The notes under the pieces: model-generated
Told to the model about the DNA's origin: nothing
Seen by the model: only the letters and a program-made list of their open reading frames with translations
Databases searched by the model: none
Shown: positions 14,858 through 22,892 of the stretch, in pieces
Position numbering within the stretch: the first letter of the stretch is position 1
Layout of the letters: every line of letters starts with the position of its first letter
Assembly: GCA_028871595.1 (NCBI GenBank)
Contig: JAGWMT010000018.1
Span: 1 to 23,139 of the forward strand
Source of the DNA: Elusimicrobiota bacterium
GTDB lineage: Bacteria; Elusimicrobiota; Elusimicrobia; UBA1565; UBA9628
DNA length: 23,139 bases
Reading direction: 5' to 3'
Program-made: the position numbers and the translations under genes

Positions 14858-17305
14858 TTAAGCCGCGGCGGTCGGAACGCGCCACCGGATGAGAGCGACC
14901 TTCAGCGCGTCGTTGACGAGCAGGCACGCGGCCGCCGAATACGCGAGGATCACGAGCGTCAGCCGCCAGGGCAGCGGCATGAGTCCCGGCAGCCCCACTT
15001 TTGTCAAGACGGTGCCCGTGAGCGCGTCCGCCGCGAGCGCCGCGAGGAGCGTCTTACTCGGCGTCGTGGACCAGAACCAGCGGCGCTCCCGCGCGGACAC
15101 GATGGAAAAGACCGCGAAGTACAGCAAGGTCAGGAAGCTGAAGGTGCACAGCGCGTCGTTGTTCGCCGCCAAGCCGAAGCGCGTCCAGCCGATCCATAGG
15201 AAGAAAAGCGACTCGGCGAGCATCGCCACGCCCAGCGCGACGGACACCGTGATGAAGCCTCCGATGTTCCACGTTTCCGGCTTCTGAGACGGCCTCACGT
15301 GATCGGTGGCCAAGGCGATCTTGGCGAAGTCCGTCATAAAGGTGAGCAGCAGCATCGCGAAGGCGGAAACCACGAACTTCCCGGTGACCACGAACGCGAC
15401 GGCCACGAAGGCCGCCTTCAGTATGGTCCGGCTGATCTTGTTGACGATCCACGTGAGGATGCGCTGATAGATCGTCCGTCCCTGCTCGACCAAGGTCACG
15501 ATATTGGTCAGCCCGGGCTCGGTCAGGACCACGCTCGCGGCGCCCTTGGCCACGTCGGTCGCCGTGCTGACGGCGATGCCCACCTCGGCCTGGCGCAGGG
15601 CCGGGGCGTCGTTGACGCCGTCGCCCGTCATTCCGGTCACGTGACCGGCCGCTTGGAGGCTTTGGACCACGACGTATTTATCCTCGGGATAGACTTCGGC
15701 GAAGCCGTCGGCGCCCGCCGTCACGTCCGCCTCCTTGCGTCCGGGCTGGGAGAGCGCGGCCTTCAATTCCGCCACGCGCCGGATGTCGGGCAGGCCGACG
15801 CCCCGCGCGATCTCCCGGGCCACGGGCAGCGCGTCTCCGGTGAGCATCTTGACGGAGATCCCCAGCCCCCGGAGCGCGGCGATAAGCTGGCCGGCGTCCG
15901 GCCGCGGCGGGTCCAACAGGGTCACCAGGCCGAGCAGCGCGGGCGCGCCGGTCTCGGGTCCGCGCGCGACCGCCAGCGTCCGGTATCCCTTCAGCGCCGA
16001 ATCGTTCGCGCGCGCCTCCAAGGCGTCGATCTCGGCGGGCTGCAGCCCGCAGGCTTGCGCCACGGTGCGCACGGCCCCCTTCATCACGCGCAGCCGCCGC
16101 CCGCCCTGTTCGACGACGGCCTCCGTGCGCCGGTTCTTCGCCTCGAACGGCGAGAAGGAGACCGGCGCGGCGGGAGGGGCGCCGTCGAAGACGCGGCGCT
16201 CCTTCGCGGCGGCCAGGAACGCCAGGTCGATGGGGTCTTGATTGGCTTCCTGCGACGCCAGCGCGCCGGCGGCCAATACCTCGGCGTCCGTCGTCCCCGG
16301 CTGCGGGACGACCCCGGTCACGGTCAGCTGGTTCAGGGTGATCGTGCCGGTTTTGTCCACGCAGAGCACGTCCATTGTCGCGGCGTCCTCCGCCGCGCTC
16401 AGGCGTGTGACCATCACGCCGCGCTTGGCCAGTTCCTTCGACCCGAGGGCCATGCTCACGGTGAACATGACGGGCAGGGCGACCGGGACGGCGCTCATCA
16501 GGAGAACGAGCATCAGGGAGATCATCTCGATCAGCGGCGTCCCGCGCGCGAGGGACAGGCCGATCACCAGGGTCAACAAGGCGCCGATGATGACGAAGAG
16601 CCAGCGCACCACCTTGGCCACGACCGCCTCGATATGGAGTTTCGGGCGCGCCTTCTGCACGAGTTCCGTGGTGCGGCCGAAATAAGTCTTCGCGCCCGTG
16701 AGCATGACCACGGCGTTGCCTTCGCCGCGGCGGACGATGGAGCCCGACGAGAGCACGCCGCCGGGGGCCATGTCGGCCTCCTTCGACTCGCCGGTCAGAG
16801 CCGACTGATCGAGGCTCAGTTCCCCGTCCAGCAGCTTGAGGTCCGCGGGTATGATGTCCCCGGGCCGGACGCGAACGATGTCGCCGGGGACGAGCTCCCG
16901 GGCGGGAATCGTCCGCCACGTCCCGTCGCGCAGGGCGCGCGCGCTGACCTGTAATCGTCGCCGCAGCGCCTCGACGACGCCCGCGGCGCGCCGTTCCTGC
17001 AGAAAGCTGAGCACGGCGTTGACCACCAGCAATGCGCTCACCACGACGAGATCCGAATACTTGCGGAGCACGGCCGACAGAATGATGATCAGCTCCAGCA
17101 TCCAGGCGGAGACGCCCCAGAATTTGGAGAGGAATCCCAGAAGCGGATGCTCCTTGCGCTCCGCGACCTCGTTGTAGCCGTGCTCCTTGCGGCGGGCGTC
17201 CACGTCGGCCGAGGCCAGCCCCGCGGCGGGATCGGCCTTCAGCGCGGCCAAGGTGTCGGGGATGGACGCGGTGGAGATTCCGGGGGGAGCGGTCTGCGCG
17301 GGCAT
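14858..17305 (-). CDS. P-type H+-transporting ATPase (type IIIA)
   Basis: An 815-residue P-type pump. Order: a short N-terminal domain with PAAGLASADVDARRKEHGYNEV, a first membrane pair, the actuator domain with LTGESKEAD (Glu173), and TM3-4 with SAVPVALPV. The phosphorylation site is CVDKTGTITLNQLT (Asp317). The nucleotide-binding domain follows, then VKMLTGDALPVAREIARGVGLP and the hinge MTGDGVNDAPAL. The C-terminal membrane region includes LLTFMTDFAKIALATD, with an aspartate placed like the proton-binding residue region of plasma-membrane H+-ATPases. The motifs and the lack of CPx or heavy-metal domains favour proton export over metal transport. The start ATG 17305 has AGGA about 8 bases upstream. 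It is divergent from marR. Confidence 0.92.
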   Translation of the reverse strand: MPAQTAPPGISTASIPDTLAALKADPAAGLASADVDARRKEHGYNEVAERKEHPLLGFLSKFWGVSAWMLELIIILSAVLRKYSDLVVVSALLVVNAVLSFLQERRAAGVVEALRRRLQVSARALRDGTWRTIPARELVPGDIVRVRPGDIIPADLKLLDGELSLDQSALTGESKEADMAPGGVLSSGSIVRRGEGNAVVMLTGAKTYFGRTTELVQKARPKLHIEAVVAKVVRWLFVIIGALLTLVIGLSLARGTPLIEMISLMLVLLMSAVPVALPVMFTVSMALGSKELAKRGVMVTRLSAAEDAATMDVLCVDKTGTITLNQLTVTGVVPQPGTTDAEVLAAGALASQEANQDPIDLAFLAAAKERRVFDGAPPAAPVSFSPFEAKNRRTEAVVEQGGRRLRVMKGAVRTVAQACGLQPAEIDALEARANDSALKGYRTLAVARGPETGAPALLGLVTLLDPPRPDAGQLIAALRGLGISVKMLTGDALPVAREIARGVGLPDIRRVAELKAALSQPGRKEADVTAGADGFAEVYPEDKYVVVQSLQAAGHVTGMTGDGVNDAPALRQAEVGIAVSTATDVAKGAASVVLTEPGLTNIVTLVEQGRTIYQRILTWIVNKISRTILKAAFVAVAFVVTGKFVVSAFAMLLLTFMTDFAKIALATDHVRPSQKPETWNIGGFITVSVALGVAMLAESLFFLWIGWTRFGLAANNDALCTFSFLTLLYFAVFSIVSARERRWFWSTTPSKTLLAALAADALTGTVLTKVGLPGLMPLPWRLTLVILAYSAAACLLVNDALKVALIRWRVPTAAA

Positions 17306-17315
17306 GGGGCATCCT

Positions 17316-17328
17316 AGGACATTGTCCT
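17316..17328. promoter_or_regulatory. 13-base palindrome upstream of the H+-ATPase start
   Basis: AGGACA-T-TGTCCT is a perfect inverted repeat 11-23 bases upstream of the ATPase ATG, at the edge of its ribosome-binding site. It could be a repressor operator or a small translation-controlling stem. No known regulator was matched. Confidence 0.35.
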
Positions 17329-17376
17329 GCCGGATGTTGCGAACAATTTGTCAGGAAAAGACGGCGGGGTCGTCTT

Positions 17377-17391
17377 GACCCTTTGAGGGTC
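17377..17391. repeat. Short perfect inverted repeat in the ATPase/marR intergenic region
   Basis: GACCCT-TTG-AGGGTC is a 6-bp perfect stem with a 3-base loop. No T-run follows on either strand, so it is not a clear terminator. Confidence 0.4.
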
Positions 17392-17437
17392 CTGGATGCG
17401 GTATCGCGACTGGAGGATCCGAGCCGGAAAAGAACTC

Positions 17438-17466
17438 TTGACAAAATCATAATACATGTATATACT
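17438..17466 (+). promoter_or_regulatory. marR promoter with embedded MarR operator
   Basis: TTGACA (17438-17443), a 17-base spacer and TATACT (17461-17466) form a near-consensus sigma70 promoter. The perfect palindrome ATACATGTAT (17452-17461) sits in the spacer and overlaps the -10. The predicted transcription start falls on the GTG start codon at 17473. A 14-base copy of this region (ATACATGTATATAC) recurs before tolC, which supports autoregulation by the MarR protein. Confidence 0.8.
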
Positions 17467-17472
17467 TACATC

Positions 17473-17919
17473 GTGAACAGCAGATCACTTTCGGCGGAGG
17501 CCCACGGCACGGAATGCACCTCCCTCAAGTTGCGGATGGCGTCCCGCGCCTTGACCCAAGTGTACGATGAGGTGTTTCGCCCTCTCGGGATTAAGTCGAC
17601 GCAGTTCTCCCTCTTGCGCATGATCCAGCACCACGGGCCGATTACTTTTCAAGGATTGGCGGAGAAAATGGTCCTGGACCAGACGACTTTGCCGCGGAGC
17701 CTGCGGACCATCGAGAAGGACGGTTACATACTCATCGAAAGGGGCGAGGACCGGCGCGAGCGCCTCGTGTCGATCACATCGAAGGGGACCGCCGCCCTGG
17801 AGCGGGCCGTGCCGCTGTGGCAGAAGGCCCAGGGTCTCGTCCGGGCGAAATTCCAGGGAGAGCGCCTCGATCAGTTGATGGCGGATCTTGATCGGCTGCG
17901 CCGGGTGATCGCGGAATAA
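17473..17919 (+). CDS. MarR-family transcriptional regulator of the efflux operon
   Basis: A 148-residue MarR protein. The winged helix is visible as LGIKSTQFSLLRMIQHHGPITFQGLAEKM, the recognition helix region LDQTTLPRSLRTIEKDGYI, and the wing with EDRRERLVSITSKG. The start GTG 17473 gives the normal family length; the open frame runs 30 codons further upstream but through the promoter, so those starts are excluded. The predicted mRNA begins at the GTG with no leader or Shine-Dalgarno. As the first gene before tolC-emrA-emrB it is expected to repress the efflux pump and release DNA when a phenolic, lipophilic or similar toxic ligand binds, like EmrR. Confidence 0.92.
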   Translation: MNSRSLSAEAHGTECTSLKLRMASRALTQVYDEVFRPLGIKSTQFSLLRMIQHHGPITFQGLAEKMVLDQTTLPRSLRTIEKDGYILIERGEDRRERLVSITSKGTAALERAVPLWQKAQGLVRAKFQGERLDQLMADLDRLRRVIAE

Positions 17920-17929
17920 TTTTTTTCCT

Positions 17930-17945
17930 TATACATGTATATACA
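17930..17945 (+). promoter_or_regulatory. Second MarR operator, upstream of tolC
   Basis: TATACATGTATA (17930-17941) is a perfect 12-bp palindrome. ATACATGTATATAC (17931-17944) repeats the 14 bases found at the marR promoter exactly. The overlapping TATACA (17940-17945) occupies the same position as the marR -10 and could be the -10 of an internal tolC promoter, leaving a leader of about 22 bases with GGGGAGG. No clear -35 is present. It may simply be a second repressor site inside the operon. Confidence 0.7.
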
Positions 17946-17973
17946 TCTATATGACGACGGGGAGGACAAGACG

Positions 17974-19293
17974 ATGAGCGAACGGGGATGGGTGGTCGCG
18001 GCGGTCATCATGTGGGCGGCGGTCGGCGCGCGGGCGGAGACGTCCCGCGCCACCGTGGTCGGAGTTCGCCAGGCGATCGCGGCCGCGATCGAGACCAACC
18101 TTGCGAGCAAGCTCGCGAGGGCCGACAGCGAGGCCGCGCGGGCTCAGGTCGTGCAAGCCGCGTCCAGATTGCTGCCGAGCCTCTTGGGAACGGCATCGCA
18201 AGGGCGGACTTATGAGGAGAACCTGGGCGCCGCGGGGCTCGGCGGCGGACCGATCCCCTCGATGATCGGTCCTTTCGACACGTTCGACGCGCGTCTGCAT
18301 CTGACCCAGACGCTGTTCGATCTCTCCTTTGTAAGGCGCTACCAGGCCGCGGGGGCGGCCCGGGAACTCGCGGCTCGCCAGGAAGAGGTCGTTCGCGAAC
18401 AGCTGGCGGCGGCGGCCGCCCTGAGTTACGTGGAAGCGCAGCGCGCGCGCAAATCCGTGGAGGCCGCGACGGCCGACGACTCGTTAGCGGCAAGCCTGCT
18501 GACGCTGGCGCAAGACCAGAATCAGCAGGGCCTCGCGACGGGCGTCGACGTCGTGCGCGCCAAGGCGCGCGCTTCCAGCGCGGCGGTCGCGCTCCTCCAG
18601 ACGCAAGTGGCCCGGCGCAACGCCGACCTCAAGCTCAAGCGCCTGGCCGGGTGGCCGCTTTCGGAGGAGATCGCGCTCAGCGACGAGCTCCGGCCGACCC
18701 CCTTGGAATTGCCGGCGCTTGAGCGCGCGCTGTCCGAGGCCGCGAGCGCGCGCCCCGAGATCGCCGCGGCGGAGGAGGAGTTGCGCTTCGCGAATCTCAC
18801 TTTAGGCGCGTCGCAGGCCGAACGCGCGCCGTCGCTCGTCGCGGGCGCGCACTTCGGTCTCAGCGGCAGCCTTCCCGATGGAGGGGCCCGTCGGACGGGC
18901 GGCGTGGGGGTCGGTCTTTCGCTCCCGCTGTTCACCGGCGGTCGGATCCAGGGGCGAATCGACGAGTCGAAGAGCCGGCTGCATCGCTCCGAGGCCCGAT
19001 TGGCGGATATCCGGGCTCAAGTGGAAGAGGACGTGCGGTTGGCGTACCAGGACGCAACCGAGGCGCAGGAGCAGGTCGCGGCGTCGGCCCAAACCGAGGA
19101 CCTGGCCGAACAGGAATTGCGCATGGCGCAAGACCAGTACGCGGCGGGGACCATCGACAACGTGGCGGTGACGACCGCGCAGACGGAGCTGGCTCAGGCG
19201 CGCGACGCCTACGTTTCCTCGCTGGCCAGGGATTACGACGTGCGCATCAATCTTGCGTCCGCGCTGGGGGCGGCGCAGAAATTCGGATTTTGA
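17974..19293 (+). CDS. TolC-family outer-membrane efflux channel
   Basis: A 439-residue outer-membrane factor. A signal peptide (GWVVAAVIMWAAVGARAETS) is followed by two halves of the coiled-coil/beta-strand TolC repeat: AIAAAIETNLASKLARADSEAARAQV... DARLHLTQTLFDLSF, and later ASARPEIAAAEEELRFANLTL... GVGLSLPLFTGGRI. The C-terminal helices carry EEDVRLAYQDATEAQEQV. No lipobox cysteine follows the signal, unlike OprM. The start ATG 17974 has GGGGAGG 8 bases upstream; an upstream in-frame ATG at 17935 lies in the operator and is rejected. It completes a tripartite pump with the next two genes. Confidence 0.92.
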   Translation: MSERGWVVAAVIMWAAVGARAETSRATVVGVRQAIAAAIETNLASKLARADSEAARAQVVQAASRLLPSLLGTASQGRTYEENLGAAGLGGGPIPSMIGPFDTFDARLHLTQTLFDLSFVRRYQAAGAARELAARQEEVVREQLAAAAALSYVEAQRARKSVEAATADDSLAASLLTLAQDQNQQGLATGVDVVRAKARASSAAVALLQTQVARRNADLKLKRLAGWPLSEEIALSDELRPTPLELPALERALSEAASARPEIAAAEEELRFANLTLGASQAERAPSLVAGAHFGLSGSLPDGGARRTGGVGVGLSLPLFTGGRIQGRIDESKSRLHRSEARLADIRAQVEEDVRLAYQDATEAQEQVAASAQTEDLAEQELRMAQDQYAAGTIDNVAVTTAQTELAQARDAYVSSLARDYDVRINLASALGAAQKFGF

Positions 19294-19302
19294 GGGGGAG
19301 TT

Positions 19303-20241
19303 ATGGAAAGAACGGTCAAGCCGACGAATGGGACGGTCGAATTGAAAGACGGCATGCAGCCGCCGATGGGGATTGCGCCGTCGCCCGTCAAAGTCGCAGG
19401 AGCTTCGAATCGCGCGAAGGCGGTCATCGGCGGCGTCGCATTGGCCGCGATCGCGACCGGGGGGTTCCTCTTGGCGAATCGGGGCTGGGAGTCCACCGAT
19501 GACGCGTTCATCGAGGGACACGTCGTCACGATCAGCCCCCGTGTGGCTGGGCATGTGGTTCGTGTCTTGATCGATGACAATCAGATGGTCAAGAAAGGCG
19601 ACATTCTTGCCGAAATAGACCCGCGCGACTACGCCACCAAGGCGGACCAGGCCCGCGCCGACGTCGAAGGAGCCCAGGCCGCCGTCCGTAAGACGCAAGA
19701 CGACGTGAGGCGCTACCGGGACCTCAACGCCCGCAATGAGGCCTCCGGCCAGACGCTTGATCACGCCCGGGCGGACGCCCAGGCGGCGACCGCGGCGTTG
19801 AACGCCGCGCACGCGCGGCTGCGCCAGGCCGAACTCGATCTTTCCTACACGAAGATCGAGGCGCCGCAGGCCGGCCGCGTGACGCGCAAATCAGTGGAGG
19901 AAGGCGCTTATGTCGCGGTGGGCCAGTCGCTGCTGACGCTCGTTCCGAGCGAGGTCTGGGTGGTCGCGAACTTCAAGGAAACCCAGCTCAAGCGCATGCA
20001 TCCCGGCCAGCGCGCCGAGATCCGCGTCGACGCCTACGACGGCAAGCTCGGCGGCCGTGTCGACAGCCTGCAATCAGGTACCGGGGCCCGCTTCAGCGTC
20101 CTACCGGCCGAGAACGCGACCGGCAATTACGTGAAGGTCGTCCAGCGCGTGCCGGTGAAGATCGTTCTCGACCGGACCGCCGATTCCGCGCGGCTGTTGG
20201 CCCCCGGGATGTCCGTCGAGGCTGAAGTCGAGGTGAAGTGA
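19303..20241 (+). CDS. emrA: EmrA/HlyD-type membrane fusion protein
   Basis: A 312-residue periplasmic adaptor anchored by one N-terminal membrane helix (AVIGGVALAAIATGGFLLAN, about residues 40-60). The lipoyl/barrel-sandwich halves are STDDAFIEGHVVTISPRVAGHV...GDILAEIDPRDY and LSYTKIEAPQAGRVTRKSVEEGAYV, flanking a coiled coil of about 80 residues. The C-terminal beta-barrel has VWVVANFKETQLKRMHPGQ, the classic EmrA signature. It links the inner-membrane EmrB-like transporter to TolC. The start ATG 19303 is preceded by GAGGGGGAG. It lies 9 bases after tolC and ends one base before the next ATG. Confidence 0.94.
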   Translation: MERTVKPTNGTVELKDGMQPPMGIAPSPVKVAGASNRAKAVIGGVALAAIATGGFLLANRGWESTDDAFIEGHVVTISPRVAGHVVRVLIDDNQMVKKGDILAEIDPRDYATKADQARADVEGAQAAVRKTQDDVRRYRDLNARNEASGQTLDHARADAQAATAALNAAHARLRQAELDLSYTKIEAPQAGRVTRKSVEEGAYVAVGQSLLTLVPSEVWVVANFKETQLKRMHPGQRAEIRVDAYDGKLGGRVDSLQSGTGARFSVLPAENATGNYVKVVQRVPVKIVLDRTADSARLLAPGMSVEAEVEVK

Positions 20242-20242
20242 C

Positions 20243-21829
20243 ATGAATGATCAATCGGCCGTAGACGAGGTCAGGCCGCTGATCAATCCCTGGATTATCG
20301 GGATTACGGTCACGTTGGCGACCTTCATGGAGCTGCTCGACACGGCCATCGCCAACGTCTCCCTGCCGCACATCGCGGGCGGCTTGGCGACCAGCTACGA
20401 TGAGACGACGTGGGTTTTAACCAGCTATCTTGTGGCCAATGCCGTGGTCTTGCCGTTATCGGCCTGGTTGAGCCGGATGTTCGGCCGCAAGAACTACTAC
20501 ATGTCATGCGTGGCTCTTTTCACCGCCGCTTCCCTGCTCTGCGGACTGGCCCCGAGCCTGCACTGGCTCATCTTCTTCCGCGTCCTGCAAGGAATCGCGG
20601 GTGGAGGGCTCGCCCCCGTTGAGCAAGCGATTCTGGTCGATACCTTTCCCGCCGCCAAGCGCGCCGCCGCGTTCGCGCTCTACAGCATGGCGATCGTCAC
20701 GGCGCCCGTCATCGGACCGCCTCTCGGCGGCTGGATCACGGACAATTGGAGCTGGCGCTGGATTTTCTTCATCAACATCCCCATTGGGTTGATTTCGCTG
20801 TACCTGACGAGCCGCGTCGTCCATGATCCGCCCGAATTCCGCAAGGAAGTCGAGGCGGCGCGAGCAGGAGGCTGGTCCAAGATCGACTTCGCCGGCATCG
20901 GGCTGGTCGCCGTGGGCTTCGCCAGCCTGGAGGTCGTCCTCGACAGGGGCCAGAGGCTTGATTGGTTCGAGAGCCCGTTCGTCGTGACGTTTCTGGCCGT
21001 CGCGTTGATCTCCATCGCCGCGGCCATCTGGTGGGAGTGGCGCCATCCCGATCCCGTGGTCGAGATCCGCTTGTTGAAGGACCGGAATTTCGCGCTGGCG
21101 GGGATCTTCTACACGCTGTTCGGCTTCGTGCTCTTCGGCAGCACCGTGTTGATCCCGCAGATGCTTCAAGCCCTGTACGGCTACACGGCGACGGACGCCG
21201 GCCTCGTGCTCGGTCCGGGCGCGATGGTCATCGTGATCCTGGCTCCTCTGGTCGTGCGGCTGCTGCCGAAGATCGGCATTCAGCCGATGGTCCTTTTCGG
21301 CTTCACGGTCTTGGGCCTGGCGATGTGGCGATTCGCCGGCTTCAACCCGGCGACGGACTACGCCCACTTCGCCCTGGCGCGGGCGCTGCAGGGCCTGGGC
21401 TTGGCCGGGATCTTCGTGCCGATCTCCCAACTCGCCTACTCGAATCTTCCGAGGGAGAAAAACAATAAGGCGTCGAGCCTCACGAATTTGTTCCGAAACC
21501 AGGGCGGGAGCTTCGGCATCGCCTTTGTCACCACGATGCTGGAGAGGCGGACGGATTACCATCAGAGCGTTCTGGCGGGCGCGTCCAGCGGAAGGCTTGA
21601 CGGGGTTATTTCGCAGTTGGCGGCGCGTTTCGTCGCGCGCGGGGCGGCTCCCGCCGACGCGGCCGTGTCGGGGCTGGCGGCGGCCTATCGGCTCCTGCAG
21701 CAGCAGTCCGCCTTGCTGGCGTCGCTGGACTGCTTCCGCCTCCTGGGCTGGGCCGCCCTGGCGGCCATCCCCGCGGCGCTTTTTATTCGACGAGCGCGAG
21801 TCGGCTCCGTGTCGGAGGGAGCGCATTGA
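20243..21829 (+). CDS. emrB: EmrB/QacA-type MFS drug efflux transporter (DHA2, 14 TM)
   Basis: A 528-residue major facilitator transporter. TM1 carries TFMELLDTAIANVSLPHIAG (motif D1), then TTWVLTSYLVANAVVLPLSAWLSRMFGRK (motif A region). TM5 carries the antiporter motif C as PVIGPPLGGWITDNWSWRWIFFINIP. About 14 hydrophobic segments are visible, as expected for the proton-coupled DHA2 group that partners EmrA and TolC. The start ATG 20243 follows the emrA stop by one base and has GAGGTGA upstream. It is the last gene of the MarR-controlled pump operon; no terminator is obvious behind it. Confidence 0.95.
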   Translation: MNDQSAVDEVRPLINPWIIGITVTLATFMELLDTAIANVSLPHIAGGLATSYDETTWVLTSYLVANAVVLPLSAWLSRMFGRKNYYMSCVALFTAASLLCGLAPSLHWLIFFRVLQGIAGGGLAPVEQAILVDTFPAAKRAAAFALYSMAIVTAPVIGPPLGGWITDNWSWRWIFFINIPIGLISLYLTSRVVHDPPEFRKEVEAARAGGWSKIDFAGIGLVAVGFASLEVVLDRGQRLDWFESPFVVTFLAVALISIAAAIWWEWRHPDPVVEIRLLKDRNFALAGIFYTLFGFVLFGSTVLIPQMLQALYGYTATDAGLVLGPGAMVIVILAPLVVRLLPKIGIQPMVLFGFTVLGLAMWRFAGFNPATDYAHFALARALQGLGLAGIFVPISQLAYSNLPREKNNKASSLTNLFRNQGGSFGIAFVTTMLERRTDYHQSVLAGASSGRLDGVISQLAARFVARGAAPADAAVSGLAAAYRLLQQQSALLASLDCFRLLGWAALAAIPAALFIRRARVGSVSEGAH

Positions 21830-21968
21830 GGCGGATCGCGAGACATAAGCGTTATGGATTCATCGTCAGCGCGAAAGGATTCGAGCGCTTCGCGTCCATG
21901 GTCACGCTGAGTCGAATGGGACGTCCGGAGGAGACCACCGGCCCGGCCCACGGACGGCGGATCGCCTA

Positions 21969-21997
21969 TTGCAAATGCAATGCATATGCACTATAAT
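21969..21997 (+). promoter_or_regulatory. Promoter of the HTH/nucleotidyltransferase cassette with two palindromes
   Basis: TTGCAA (21969-21974), a 17-base spacer and TATAAT (21992-21997) form an excellent promoter. It is covered by two adjacent inverted repeats, TTGCA-AA-TGCAA (21969-21980) and TGCATATGCA (21981-21990), sharing the half-site TGCA. Autoregulation by the downstream HTH protein is the simplest reading. The predicted start near 22004 would leave only about 6 bases before the ATG at 22010. Confidence 0.75.
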
Positions 21998-22009
21998 AGG
22001 GGTAAACCA

Positions 22010-22402
22010 ATGACCACACTTGAACAGTTCGTGGAGCGATCAGGCGGGCGCGCCAAAGCCGCGATCCTTATCGGGATCGCGGAAACGACCCTTTGGCGCT
22101 GGAAGCAAGGCCGGTCCCAACCGCGAGGCCTGGCGCTGCGGCGCTTGGCGGATCTCGGTATCGTTTGGGAACAGGGCGCCACGACGGAGGAAATCGTGCG
22201 TGTCGTGCAAGTCAGGCCGGCCGCCGAGGCTTTCGCGAAGAACGATGAAGAGATGCTGTTGGGGATGCTGTCCATGTCTCCCAGCGCGCGCGTCCGCGAT
22301 GTGGATTTATTGCGGGTTCGGTTGGGCGGCCTCGCTCAAGGCGGAGGCAAACCGACGGCGATGATCCGAGCGGTCCGAGTTGTGCGGAGAGCCGATGCTT
22401 AA
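22010..22402 (+). CDS. Small HTH regulator (Cro/CI-like), possible antitoxin
   Basis: 130 residues. The N-terminal third is a helix-turn-helix with a Cro/YdaS-like look: TLEQFVERSGGRAKAAILIGI, then AETTLWRWKQGRSQPRG and LALRRLADLGI. The remaining part (FAKNDEEMLLGMLSMSPSARVRDVDLLRVRLGG) is helical and charged and could bind the partner protein. The start ATG 22010 begins just after the HTH promoter; the upstream in-frame ATG at 21980 lies inside the promoter palindromes and is rejected. An AGGGG at 21998-22002 looks like a Shine-Dalgarno but would lie at or before the predicted transcription start. Its stop overlaps the next gene by 8 bases, so the two are co-translated. Confident as a gene, not as an antitoxin. 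Confidence 0.8.
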   Translation: MTTLEQFVERSGGRAKAAILIGIAETTLWRWKQGRSQPRGLALRRLADLGIVWEQGATTEEIVRVVQVRPAAEAFAKNDEEMLLGMLSMSPSARVRDVDLLRVRLGGLAQGGGKPTAMIRAVRVVRRADA

Positions 22403-22892
22403 CGAGCAGTCGGACGATTTCGCCCAGCTCGTGTCGGCCTTGAACCGACACGAGGTCCAGTTCGTGATAGTCGGAGCGCACGCCGTGGCTTTCCACGGCT
22501 ATGCGCGTGGCACCAAGGATCTGGATATCCTCATCCGGCCGACCCCGGCGAATCTTCCAAGAGTGCTTGCCGCGCTCAAGGACTTCGGGTTCGGTTCCTT
22601 GGGGCTCACGGAATCGGACTTTGCCGGGGACAATGTGATTCAACTCGGTTATGCCCCGAACCGCGTCGACTTATTGTCCGGGATCAGCGGGGTCGCCACG
22701 GAGAAAGTGTGGAAGACTCGGGTCAAGGGAACTTATCAGGGACTTCCCGTTCATTATATTTCGCGTGAATGCTTGCTGAAAAATAAGCGAGCCGCCGACC
22801 GCGGGCAGGACCGCCTGGACGTGCAGAAACTGGACGAGCAGGCGCGGCTCGCCCGGGGGAAGAAAGGAGGAGGCCGCCGGGCGGGAGGCTGA
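22395..22892 (+). CDS. Nucleotidyltransferase-fold protein, possible toxin partner
   Basis: 165 residues of the small Pol-beta-like nucleotidyltransferase superfamily. VQFVIVGAHAVAFHGYARGTKDLDILI contains the G-G/A...G.xR.T.D.D pattern that places the catalytic acidic pair (DLD). IQLGYAPNRVDLLSGISGV carries the third acidic position (RVDLL). A C-terminal helix YISRECLLKNKRAADRGQDRLDVQKL is typical of stand-alone members of this group. Relatives include the AbiEii/MNT toxin groups and uncharacterised stand-alone enzymes. The start ATG 22395 has GGAG 6 bases upstream and overlaps the HTH gene. The last 15 residues are Gly/Arg/Lys-rich and unlike the family. The substrate is unknown. Confidence 0.8.
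   Translation: MLNEQSDDFAQLVSALNRHEVQFVIVGAHAVAFHGYARGTKDLDILIRPTPANLPRVLAALKDFGFGSLGLTESDFAGDNVIQLGYAPNRVDLLSGISGVATEKVWKTRVKGTYQGLPVHYISRECLLKNKRAADRGQDRLDVQKLDEQARLARGKKGGGRRAGG

Noticed and set aside
17881..17929. Possible terminator at the end of marR (GATC repeats, then T7)
   Set aside because: The possible stem is separated from the T-run by about 10 bases and lies within the marR coding end; tolC is expected to be co-transcribed.
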